Positions 1 through 8,006 of a stretch of 20,177 nucleotides of DNA are shown in pieces. This DNA comes from Rhodocollybia butyracea (lineage: Eukaryota; Basidiomycota; Agaricomycetes; Agaricales; Omphalotaceae), in contig JADNRY010000975.1 in the NCBI GenBank assembly GCA_015501585.1, positions 1 through 20,177 on the forward strand, written 5' to 3'. The translations under genes and the position numbers were made by a program. The notes beneath the pieces are model-generated. The model did no database searches, was not told where the DNA came from, and was given only the letters and a program-made list of their open reading frames with translations. Position 1 is the stretch's first letter. Every line of letters starts with the position of its first letter.

Positions 1-953
1 TGCTCACCGAACTTCTGACATGACGTTCTTCATTGATGGTTAAACCGAAGTACGTTTACACAGCCAAACTCTCTACCAGTACTCCGTCCCCGTCTTTTCA
101 ATCACTTCGCTCTCTCCTGGACACATGCTCTGACAATTCAGATGGGCATGTCAATGGTACCAAAACTTTGACATTGCTGGATAAGATTATTTATACGTAT
201 GTGATCACGTGTATGTTTCCCTACAAAATTTTATTTATATTATTATCTCAATTTTAGAGCTGTCGATACCTCCACGTTTGCTGCATCCACCTCTAGCCAG
301 TCTATCTCATCAACTTCTCTAATTAGCTCCCAACAATCGCCAACCTCCAATGCAGACAGTGCAAAGTCGACAAAAAAGAACTCGGGCATTATCATTGGCC
401 CAATCGTTGCTGTTGTTCTTGTTGTTGCCCTGGACTAGGGCTTTTCTTCTGGTGGAGGCGGAGGAAACCCCAATCGGGTAACCCGCGGCGCACCACGAGG
501 GATTATGATGCTCTTAGTGCTTGGATATCAGAACCTCTCTCCTTACCTTCTTCTCACCCAGCATATTCATCTGCTTCTGATGGACCAGCCTCATTTGGCA
601 TTAATGCTGTCGCTGGTCCTTCTGATATCCAATATCATCCTTTACCTACTTCAATGCAAGCTACTGAACTCTTGTCTAGCAGTGGACGTGGCAACGGACC
701 CAGAGCGGGTCCTAGTTCTACTGCATTTCACCCAAGTAATGTCACATCTAGGATTCAGGTAAGCATTGACAATACCGGCACACCATCGAAACTGTATCTG
801 TCCCCCACCTCGTCGCAACCCGTTCAACAACGCCCTATTTCCACTGATGATACCTGTTCACCATTGACATTCTATCCGTTCTCTGCGTCGCAGCGACACG
901 TCGAAGACGAAAATCGAGACGGGCCGCTGAGGATCGCGAAATTGCAGTTATGA
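1..953 (+). pseudogene. Paralog A: decayed, 5'-truncated tandem membrane-protein gene
   Basis: This is a degraded relative of the intact gene at 8007-9435. Similarity starts in the middle of exon 3, so the 5' part lies outside the window. Damage seen by comparison with D: an in-frame TAA just after the IDG codons near position 40; a deletion of about 10-20 bases before the YQYSVPVF-like segment; single-base losses near 122 and 143; and a one-base loss near 432 in the membrane segment, which makes GAC TAG. The last intron is recognisable (about 199-257, GTATGT...TTTTAG). After the 432 frameshift the tail frame is open to 953, including the MQATELLSSSGRGNGPRAG stretch. The acidic segment that carries PPAY in D is deleted near 905-925. 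Several independent lesions make a functional product unlikely. Confidence 0.85.
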
Positions 954-2087
954 ATCGGTAGTAGTTCCTTCGAGTTCGGCGGTGTCAACTCGCTATGTAC
1001 GTAGATGCTACTCGCTGTAGTAGAAGTTCCTCTCAATTGCAAACATACCTGCCAGGTTAAGTCTGAAACAGACAGAATCGTTACATTCCAACGCTGGTTC
1101 GTAGAAATTGGAACGGTACTCGAAGGATACATGAGGTGAGTGAGGCATAAGTCTTGTATCATCGTTTTCAAAGATCGGAATAATCGCATTGGATATGCAA
1201 GTATTCTCGAATCAACTCACGATGATCTCTACTTCTACGAATAGCACTAAAACAATTGCGTTTGAGCTAGAGGCACGAAGGATCCAGTGTAATTGACACT
1301 TCCATTCCACCTCCATTCTAACGCTGTAATCTAAAGAGAGATTCTGGGTCCAAATCACACTCGTTTCCACTCGAAACTTCATACAGTTCAATAGATAATC
1401 GAATTACGTTCAAAAATTCTACTCTGGAAGTAGATCGTGGTTCAGCCATTGTTAAGACGTGCGAAACCAGGAGAAGTGGTTGAGTTTCCGTTTTGAAAGC
1501 GCAGCAAGATAGGGTTAGTTGTTGCAGTCGGGGACAATGGAGGACGACTCCACAGTAGTGATCAACCCATCGGAAACGGAGGCGTCTACAATGGTGGCTC
1601 GATTATAGTGTAGTTTCACGTTGAGGGTAGAAGTGATAAAAATTAAGGTAGATATGACCTTGTGTATTCACAGCGTAGTATGAGCATTCTTAAGGGACAC
1701 CGCGAGTGAGATATAAAGTTTCGCAAACTTGTCTGCCAACCTTCATCCATCAACAATCCTTTATATACAGGCCAGATTTTCGAGCTGTGCCGCAGTATGT
1801 AAGTGAGTTTATCGCCGTAGAAATTGTTATACTAGCAGGCTGTAGCAAGTGATATCGAGCGAGCGAGCCATTACAATTGGTGGTGAAGTTTCCAAATCAA
1901 AACGTTCCAAGAGAAAATTATCTTGAAAGAATCACCATTCCGACATTCCGCGAGGACATGTACTACGCCTGAGGCTGTCCAGTCTGACATAGTCTTACAT
2001 TGGGTTTTTGAGTCCGGTAATAGTACCTCTGCCAAGTTGCTCTACGCCACTGCTTTGTTTTTTCCTACCTAACTTATTTAAATTGGT
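954..2087. other. Intergenic region between paralogs A and B
   Basis: The first 100-150 bases are the shared 3' flank of the family (GTAG..GTTCCTNTNAATTGCAAAC, then CTGCCAGGTT), also found after B and, more diverged, after C and D. From about 1150 to 2087 the sequence resembles no other part of the window. Open frames here are short and show no recognisable protein; a 23-codon ORF starts at about 1538. No tRNA, rRNA or transposon ends were recognised. Confidence 0.5.
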
Positions 2088-2383
2088 GCAGAGGCAATGT
2101 GAAATCCAGCGCCGATGCTTACTACCGTTACACCACCTCGCATCTGATTTCATGGGCTCTCTTGAGCAACCATCGACGCAGCCTAAGTACCCCTCGGCGC
2201 TCCTTTTGCCTTGACAAAACTTTTGTGCGTTTGCCTGAAAGACTCTGAATAGTAATTTTTGCTGAACTTGCATTTGCATCCAACAGATTGTGAGATTCAG
2301 GCCACCCACAGATCACAGTAAGGACTTCTATCGTTGAACTGTGTAATACTATAGATTATCATAAGTAAATCCGTCGAACTGAG

Positions 2384-2397
2384 GCATCACCTGACCG
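2384..2397 (+). promoter_or_regulatory. Conserved distal promoter motif, copy B
   Basis: GCATCACCTGACCG, followed by CGTCGTACAGC, lies 385 bp before the ATG of B. The same block occurs before C (5283-5296) and D (7036-7049), and a weaker relative lies before the kinetochore gene near 9535-9550. The core TCACATGACC contains a CANNTG E-box-like half. The function is unknown. Confidence 0.35.
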
Positions 2398-2457
2398 CGT
2401 CGTACAGCCGCTTTTTTATATGCGAACGAGTATTCTCTCCGCAAAAGCCAGCTAGCT

Positions 2458-2477
2458 AGGCTACTTTTAAGTAGCCT
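2458..2477. repeat. Short inverted repeat in B upstream region
   Basis: AGGCTACTT and AAGTAGCCT form perfect 9-bp arms around a 2-nt spacer. The structure is not present in the equivalent regions of C or D. It could be a protein-binding dyad or have no function. Confidence 0.4.
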
Positions 2478-3173
2478 GGAAGGAAAGCTCGTTCTACAAT
2501 AGCACCTCAGCAGACCTGCCTTGACACTTCCCCGTACCATGGAACTGAGACCAGAACTTCGTGTGTTGGCACATAGCTATTAAATAATAAGTGGGAGTCA
2601 CTTCGTCACTGTCATTACAGTCTTCCCTGTTTATCACTAACTACTTGTCTTCAACTTTTCTCGAAAACTGTGGGATTCGCTCTCCGTTCCCTTTGTTCCC
2701 TCCGTCCTCCTCCGTCTGTGTTTGTGAGATTGTGGCTGAGGTCGTATTAGTACTGTTGCGAATCTTCTTCAAGCCACCGCGATGGCCAATGTCACTGTTG
2801 ATGACGCGAATCCTTCCATCGTTTATCTTCCTGATGGTGCTTGGAACACAAGGAACCCTTCCACACTATGCCCTTCGTGTACCGCAAATCCTAATTATAC
2901 CATGATGTTCGACGACACCTTTCACGATGGAACAGTAAGTATAGTTTTTAATGAATGGCAAGGCTTGAGCTTGGGGCTTAGCCGGTCAACCTATAGTTCA
3001 ATTCTGTATCTAGTGGGAGCAACAAATTTCCTAATGTTCCCCTCACAGCTAGCATGTCGTTCAATGGTTTGTGTAACGTTCTTTCCTTTCGAACATTTAC
3101 CCACTCAGCCTTTGCTTAGGTACTGCCGTTTACATTTTCTGTGCCCTTGCTGATAGCTCGACCTCGCCGTACG

Positions 3174-3466
3174 CACTACGCCAGCGTCAAAAAATATCGG
3201 GCGAAATTATTGCCGAAATTATTGTTGTAATTGCTTACCTTTTTCGATAGAGATTTCGCGTGTAAATCTTTGATAATTTCGGCTGAAAAATATACTGTAA
3301 TTGATTATGTTTTTCAATCCGAATTTCACCAGTAATCTGTTATCTATTTCGTCCGAAAAAGATAATGAAATTCCTTATCTATTTCATTAAAAATTTCGCT
3401 CGAAATTATTACAAGGTAATAACTGGCCAAGAACTGGGAGGCTCGGTCATGTGATGCATCTGACAA
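3174..3466 (+). repeat. Left terminal inverted repeat of the CACTA-type MITE
   Basis: This 293-bp arm starts with CACTACGCCAGCGTC and ends with GATGCATCTGACAA. Two consecutive blocks, at about 3225-3294 and 3295-3364, each begin with TGTAATTG.TTA..TTTTTC and are about 70 bp long. A third partial block follows (TGAAATTCCTTATCTATTTC). Recurrent ATTTCG and CGAAAT words run through the arm. Subterminal repeats like these are the usual transposase-binding region of CACTA elements (family knowledge); their role here is inferred. Confidence 0.8.
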
Positions 3467-3585
3467 GATTTCCTGTCTTTGAACGCGACTTATGGGATCC
3501 TGTACATGCATGGCTGCACTAGTCACACCCAGACATAAAATTGCTACACCTCTGTCCAGTTCTGCTCTCACATTCGCCTAAAGTA

Positions 3586-3878
3586 TTGTCAGATGCATCA
3601 CATGACCGAGCCTCCCAGTTCTTGGCCAGTTATTACCTTGTAATAATTTCGAGCGAAATTTTTAATGAAATAGATAAGGAATTTCATTATCTTTTTCGGA
3701 CGAAATAGATAACAGATTACCGGTGAAATTCGGATTGAAAAACATAATTAATTACAGTATATTTTTCAGCCGAAATTATCAAAGATTTACACGCGAAATC
3801 TCTATCGAAAAAGGTAAGCAATTACAGCAATAATTTCGGCAATAATTTCGCCCGGTATTTTTTGACGCTGCCGCAGTG
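3586..3878 (-). repeat. Right terminal inverted repeat of the CACTA-type MITE
   Basis: This arm is the reverse complement of 3174-3466. Differences seen include CACTG for CACTA at the tip, GGCAG for GCCAG, TACCGGG for TATCGGG, GCTGTAATT for GTTGTAATT, TAATTAATT for TAATTGATT and ACCGGT for ACCAGT. Confidence 0.8.
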
Positions 3879-4584
3879 ACGGAGACTCTGACATGACATT
3901 CTATATTGATGGGGCAATTAGAGGTACATTTATACAGACTGCCCCAGGAACTCCCAAGGTCTACCAGTACTCTGTTCCCGTCTTCTCACTCACTTCGCTC
4001 TCTCCTGGACAACATACTTTGACGATTCAGAATGGGCATGTCAATGGTACCCGGGCTTTGATATTGCTGGATGAGATTATTTATACGTATGTGATCACGA
4101 GTGTGTCTCCGTACAGAATTTTATTTGTCTTCCCAATTTTAGAGATGCCAGTACCATTTCATCATCCGCATCCACCACTTCTCCAATTAGCTCTCAACAA
4201 TCATCGACCTCCACTGAAGGTAGTGCAAAGTCGACAAAACAGAACCCGGGAATTATCATTGGCTCAATCGTTGCTGTTGCCCTTGGATTTGCGCTTTTCT
4301 TTTGGTGGAGGTGGAGGAGACCCCATTCAATTAGTCCGTGGCGCACCATGATAGATCCTGATAATCCAAGTAGTATTCCGATGTCAGAACCTCTCTCCAC
4401 ACCTTCTTCTCACCCAGCATATTCATCTGATGCACCAACCTCATTTGGTATTACTGCTGCGCCGTATTCTTCTTGGCAGGCTAATAGTGCTGTACCTGAT
4501 ATCCAGCCTGGCGTGCAACAAAGCACTACCATCACCCATGATGCCGGTTCACCACTTCCATTCTATCCGTCCTCTGCGTTGTAG

Positions 4585-5637
4585 CCTCGACACGTCGAGG
4601 ATGAAGCAACTCTGGATGATGCACCTCCAGCGTACGATGAACTAAGACGAATCGATACGGCCCAGGCAGTTATGAATCAGTAATAATTCTTTTGAACCTC
4701 CAGGGCTGTCAAAATCTATTTGGTTTGTATCGGCAATTTGGTAGATACTACTTGTTGTACTACAGTAGTAGTAGTTCCTTTTAATTGCAAACATTGATGT
4801 TTGGGTTTCTCTCTGCCAGGTTGGTTGTGTCCAGAGGCTCAACGCAACTCTTTCTTTTTTTCGTACCCTTTTTCTTAAATTAGACGACGTCTTCAGTAAG
4901 TATGGGTATATACGTAGTAGGGCGTCTTAGGCGGTGCGGAGGCAATGCGAAGTTCAGCGCTGGTGCTTATAGCCATCACACCAGCTCGCATTTGATTTCA
5001 CTCAAGCCGCTCATGAGTCTGATTTTTGTCTCAATAAAGCTTTTTTTGAGTCTCCCGAGTTTGTCTTAACTCGGTACCTAGCAGGTTCCGCAGCTGAGGT
5101 CTCCAGTTTTGTTCGAACATTTGCATCTAGTATAGCCTCGCTCACCACAGTATGGATTGAGTATGGAAATAGCTTTTTGAACAAATCGTGAAGCCAGCCA
5201 TTCGCTGACCCAGCAGAAAGCGGCGCTAAATGATAGTACATATATTACTAGGATTATTACTAACAGTAAATCTGTCGCCGAGGCATCACATGACCGCGTC
5301 GTACAGCTTTTTTTTTTTACAGTGACATTGTCAGAATACCTCAGAAGACCGTGATTTGCCTTGGCACCTCCAGGCTCCCCGTAGTATGGAACTGAGACCG
5401 GAAGTGTGTCACATAGCCATTAATATAATGAGAATCTCATCAGTGTTTTAGAGCTCTTGACTCATCTCTTCGAGTACAGTATTTCTTCCTATTTCTTCCC
5501 TTTTTATAAGTGACTACTACTCACCTTCGGCCTCCCTCCTAAAGCCTGCGGCAGTCCGTTCCTTTTATCTCCTTTGTCTGTGGCCGAAGTATTTTTTCGT
5601 GCTACATAGTATTGTTGCAAAGTTTCTTGCTACCACA
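4585..5637 (+). promoter_or_regulatory. Intergenic region: B 3' flank and duplicated upstream region of C
   Basis: Positions 4585-4680 still encode the lost B tail in frame after the TAG. The shared 3' flank follows (GTAGTTCCTTTTAATTGCAAAC near 4769, then CTGCCAGGTTG). From about 4938 the sequence matches the B upstream region: GGAGGCAATGCGAAGTTCAGCGC, then GCATCACATGACCG at 5283-5296, ATGGAACTGAGACCGGAAG near 5386, CATAGCCATTAATATAATG at 5412-5430 (about 210 bp before the ATG) and a pyrimidine-rich leader. No independent gene is seen. Confidence 0.5.
5283..5296 (+). promoter_or_regulatory. Conserved distal promoter motif, copy C
   Basis: GCATCACATGACCG followed by CGTCGTACAGC, 342 bp before the ATG of C. 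The 14-mer is identical to a stretch at the inner end of both arms of the CACTA-type MITE (3595-3608 and, reversed, 3444-3457). Confidence 0.4.
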
Positions 5638-6587
5638 ATGCCAGCTAATGTCACCATTGACGACGCAAGTCCTTCCATCGTTTATCTTCCTGATGGTGCT
5701 TGGAACACGAGGAGTATTTCCACACCGTGCCCCTCGTGTACAGCAAATCTTAATTATGCCATGATGTTCGACGACACTTTTCACGATGGAACAGTGAGTA
5801 TAATTTTTGATGGATGGTAAGGCTTGAGGCTTAACCTGTTAACCTATAGTTCAATTCCGTACCTGGGAGCGTCAACTTTCCTAATGTTCCTCTCACGGCT
5901 AGCATGTTGTTCAATGGTTTGTGTAAAGTTTTCCTTCAAGTACTCGTTAAGTCTTTCTCGCTTAGGTACTGCCGTCTACATTTTTTGTGCCCTTGCCGAT
6001 AGCTCGATTAAACCGGACGGAGATTCTGACATGACATTCTTCATTGATGGTGTAATTCGAGGTACGTTTGCACAGAGTGCCCTAGGAACTCCCAATGTCT
6101 ACCAGTACTCTGTCCCCGTCTTCTCAATCACTTTGCTCTCTCCTGGACAACATACTCTGACAATTCAGAATGGGCATGTCAATGGTATCAAGGCTTTGAC
6201 ATTGCTGGATAAGATTATCTATACGTATGTGATCACCAATATGTCTCCGTACCAAATCTTATCTGTCTTCTCAATTTTAGAGCTGTCGAATCTACTTCAT
6301 CGACCTCCGCTGAAGACAGTACAAAGTCGACAAAAAAGGACCCGGGAATTATCATTGGCCCAATCGTTGCTGCTTTTCTTATTGTCCTTGGCTTAGGGTT
6401 TTTCTTCTGGTGGAGGTGGAGAAAGCCTCAGTCGATTAACCCCCAGCGCACCACGATAGATCGTGATGCGCATAGTAGTACTCGGAATACTTTGATGTCG
6501 GAACCTTGCTCCATACCTTCTCACACAGCTTGTCCATCTGCTTCTTATCCAATCTACACCAAAGCACGCTATCAGACCCTTGTCTAG
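5638..6587 (+). CDS. Paralog C: single-pass membrane protein with shortened tail (possible pseudogene)
   Basis: The exons are 5638-5793, 5850-5916, 5966-6224 and 6281-6587, giving 262 residues. The start MPANVTIDDASPS matches the other copies and has one extra residue. Introns are 56, 49 and 56 nt (GTGAGT, GTTTGT and GTATGT donors, TAG acceptors) and all phases agree. Exon 2 reads FNSVPGSVNFPNV, the apparent ancestral frame. The ectodomain-like part ends in IIYTAVESTSS, followed by a short Ser/Thr stalk shorter than in D, a helix (GIIIGPIVAAFLIVLGLGFF) and FWWRWRKPQS. The tail runs only to TAG at 6585: relative to D a deletion shifts the frame at CTTGTCTAGC. Downstream remnants to about 6897 still show a decayed tail in which PPAY has become PSAY. 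It could be a working tail-less membrane protein or an early pseudogene; RNA data would decide. No signal peptide is visible. Confidence 0.7.
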
Positions 6588-8006
6588 CGGAGGTGGCAAT
6601 GGGCACAGAATGGTTCATAGTTCCACCGCGTCTTACACAAGTAATGTTATCCCTTGTATTCAGGCAAGCGTTGAGCTGGTACACCATCGATATCGTATCA
6701 GTCCATCTCGTTGCAGCCGTTCAACAAAGTACTACCATCCCTCATGATGCTAAATTACTAATTCACCATTGACATCTTATACGTCCTCTGCGTCGCGACG
6801 ACCCGTCGAGGATGAAGCAACTCCGGATGATGCACCTTCAGCCTATGACGAAAATCGATTCGGGCTGCCGAGGATCGTAAAACTGCAGTTGTTTTGAACT
6901 TCGGGGCTGTCAAATGTATTGATTCGCTATGTACCAGCACTTTGGTAGATAATCACTGTAGTAATTCCTTTTACTTGCAAACGCGATTCCAGGTGTGATG
7001 ATGTGATCGTAAGAATTAAAATATGTCGAACTGAAGTATCACATGACCGCATCGTACAGCGAGTAGTTTGTTAGCTAGTTTACAGCTGATTAGGATATTC
7101 TAGCACATTTTCGAAAAAAACCCTCAGTAGTGATTTTATTTACAACCAAACAAAGTGACGTCAGCATATTCCATTCAAAGCTCCATTCGCTCCGCTTCGC
7201 CGACACTTCACCCGTACTTGCATTACTCTTATGCTCTTCAGTAGCCCAAGGAATGAGTCTACAGCACCCTATGGTGTATGTCTCATACAAAGACTGCGAT
7301 ATTGAAAGAAAAAAAGTTGCATTTGAAGTCAACGCGTATGGTAAGATGCGGCCAGTACGCGTGTGAGTCACCCACATCAATGTCACCTTTGTTTGGTTGT
7401 AAACAAAATCACTCATGAGTATTTTTTCGAAAATGTGCTAGAATATCCTAATCAGCTGTAAGTAGTTAGTCTTTTGCGAAATACTTGTTCGCATATAAAG
7501 TGTTCTGTGAAGAGATTGTTTCGTGGCTTCCCGCAATTTGTAATAAATTACCGAATATAGAAATTATTGATCGTATTGATCATGCGTGCGCATCTTGAAC
7601 TTCCGTTTTACTTACCAGTCCATATCGACTGCAACTATGACCAAGGCAGAGACTCTGGAGGAGCTTCTAAGATTGGCCTATGCCCTACTGGCTGCATCTG
7701 AAGCTCTGAATGACGTTGAGGATAGTACGTTCTACCTTAGAAGACTGCCTGGTACTATGGAATTGACTTCGGAAGCGTGCATAGCTATTAAATTTTAAAT
7801 ATAGATGGATATCATTTTCTCATCACTTCTTCACCATCGCTACAGTCTTTCATCGCTACAGTCTTTCTTCCCTTTTTACGTGACTACTCGCCTTCGATTT
7901 TTTCTCCCAAAACTTGGGGGGGCCGCTCTCCGTTCCTTCTATTTCCTCCGTTTGTGGGTGAGACGTCTTTCGTACTTGTACTGTTGCAGATCTTCTTGCC
8001 ACCGTG
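6588..8006 (+). promoter_or_regulatory. Intergenic region: C tail relic, MITE and D upstream region
   Basis: Positions 6588-6897 are the decayed C tail. The shared 3' flank follows (CACTTTGGTAGATAATCACTGTAGTAATTCCTTTTACTTGCAAAC, broken here into known blocks, near 6938-6980). The distal motif GTATCACATGACCG is at 7036-7049 and a MITE is at 7083-7458. Positions 7459-7700 have no counterpart before C. From about 7720 the family promoter resumes: TACTATGGAATTGACTTCGG, CATAGCTATTAAATTTTAAA at 7780-7799 (about 210 bp before the ATG), CAGTCTTTCTTCCCTTTTTA and CCGCTCTCCGTTCC. Confidence 0.5.
7083..7458. mobile_element. 376-bp MITE flanked by TA, Tc1/mariner-like by structure
   Basis: The terminal inverted repeats are about 77 bp (7083-7161 and 7382-7458). 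The outer 37 bases are identical, starting CAGCTGATTAGGATATTCTA and ending in a run of A. The inner part has several mismatches (for example CCCTCAGTAGTG against TACTCATGAGTG). TA dinucleotides flank both ends (7081-7082 and 7459-7460), fitting the TA target duplication of the Tc1/mariner superfamily. No transposase is encoded. A 3-bp PIF/Harbinger duplication fits less well, because the flanks read TTA and TAA. Assignment to a superfamily is inferred from the TSD only. The insertion is absent before C and B and pushes the distal motif about 380 bp further from D. Confidence 0.75.

Larger units (their letters stand above)
2088..2781 (+). promoter_or_regulatory. Duplicated upstream region of paralog B
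   Basis: This stretch matches the region before C (about 4938-5637) and, in part, the region before D. Shared blocks in order are: GAGGCAATG.GAA.T.CAGCGC near 2090; the distal motif GCATCACCTGACCG at 2384-2397 followed by CGTCGTACAGC; ATGGAACTGAGACC near 2538; an AT-rich CATAGCTATTAA block at 2572-2590, about 200 bp before the ATG, a good candidate for the core promoter; and a pyrimidine-rich leader (CTCTCCGTTCC, TCCTCCGT) up to the start codon. That it acts as a promoter is inferred from conservation and position only. Confidence 0.55.
3174..3878. mobile_element. 705-bp fold-back MITE with CACTA/CACTG ends
   Basis: Two 293-bp arms (3174-3466 and 3586-3878) are reverse complements with only about six differences seen by eye, separated by a 119-bp loop. 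The outer ends read CACTACG on the left and, on the opposite strand, CACTGCG on the right. The element is flanked by the direct repeat ACG (3171-3173 and 3879-3881). Removing the element and one ACG gives a site that aligns without gaps to the same exon in D. CACTA/CACTG termini with a 3-bp duplication are the known signature of EnSpm/CMC (CACTA) transposons. There is no transposase coding capacity, so it is a non-autonomous derivative. The arms are AT-rich and contain degenerate internal repeats of about 70 bp. Confidence 0.85.
2782..4584 (+). pseudogene. Paralog B: tandem membrane-protein gene split by a CACTA-type MITE
   Basis: The exons are 2782-2934, 2997-3066, 3120-3173 joined across the insertion to 3879-4086, and 4143-4584. 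The introns have GTAAGT, GTTTGT and GTATGT donors and TAG acceptors and are 62, 53 and 56 nt. The first exon encodes MANVTVDDANPS and resembles D. The extracellular-type segment, Ser/Thr stalk, membrane helix (GIIIGSIVAVALGFALFFWWRW) and tail follow in frame. Exon 3 is interrupted by a 705-bp element; reading into it meets TAG at 3248. Apart from that, the frame is open to TAG at 4582, where D has a glutamine codon. The sequence beyond that TAG still encodes DDAPPAYDEL in frame, so the PPAY tail was lost by a nonsense change (plus a 3-nt insertion). The little further decay suggests a fairly recent insertion. It is called a pseudogene, but excision of the element would give a near-complete gene. 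Confidence 0.85.

Noticed and set aside
872..1189. Minus-strand ORF covering the tail of A and its 3' flank
   Set aside because: It overlaps the antisense of a recognised pseudogene and has no recognisable content.
1538..1609. Short ORF MEDDSTVVINPSETEAS... between A and B
   Set aside because: Only 23 codons, with no continuation by obvious splicing and no copy elsewhere in the window.
1995..2316. Minus-strand ORFs in the B upstream region
   Set aside because: The equivalent region before C does not keep these frames, so conservation of the repeat is not protein-driven.
3344..3571. Minus-strand 75-codon ORF inside the CACTA-type MITE
   Set aside because: It runs across the inverted-repeat arm and the loop and shows no transposase-like residues; chance frame in a non-coding element.
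3174..3878. CRISPR-like or tandem-repeat array
   Set aside because: The repeated words are degenerate, are mirrored between the arms and fit a transposon with long inverted ends in a fungal genome.
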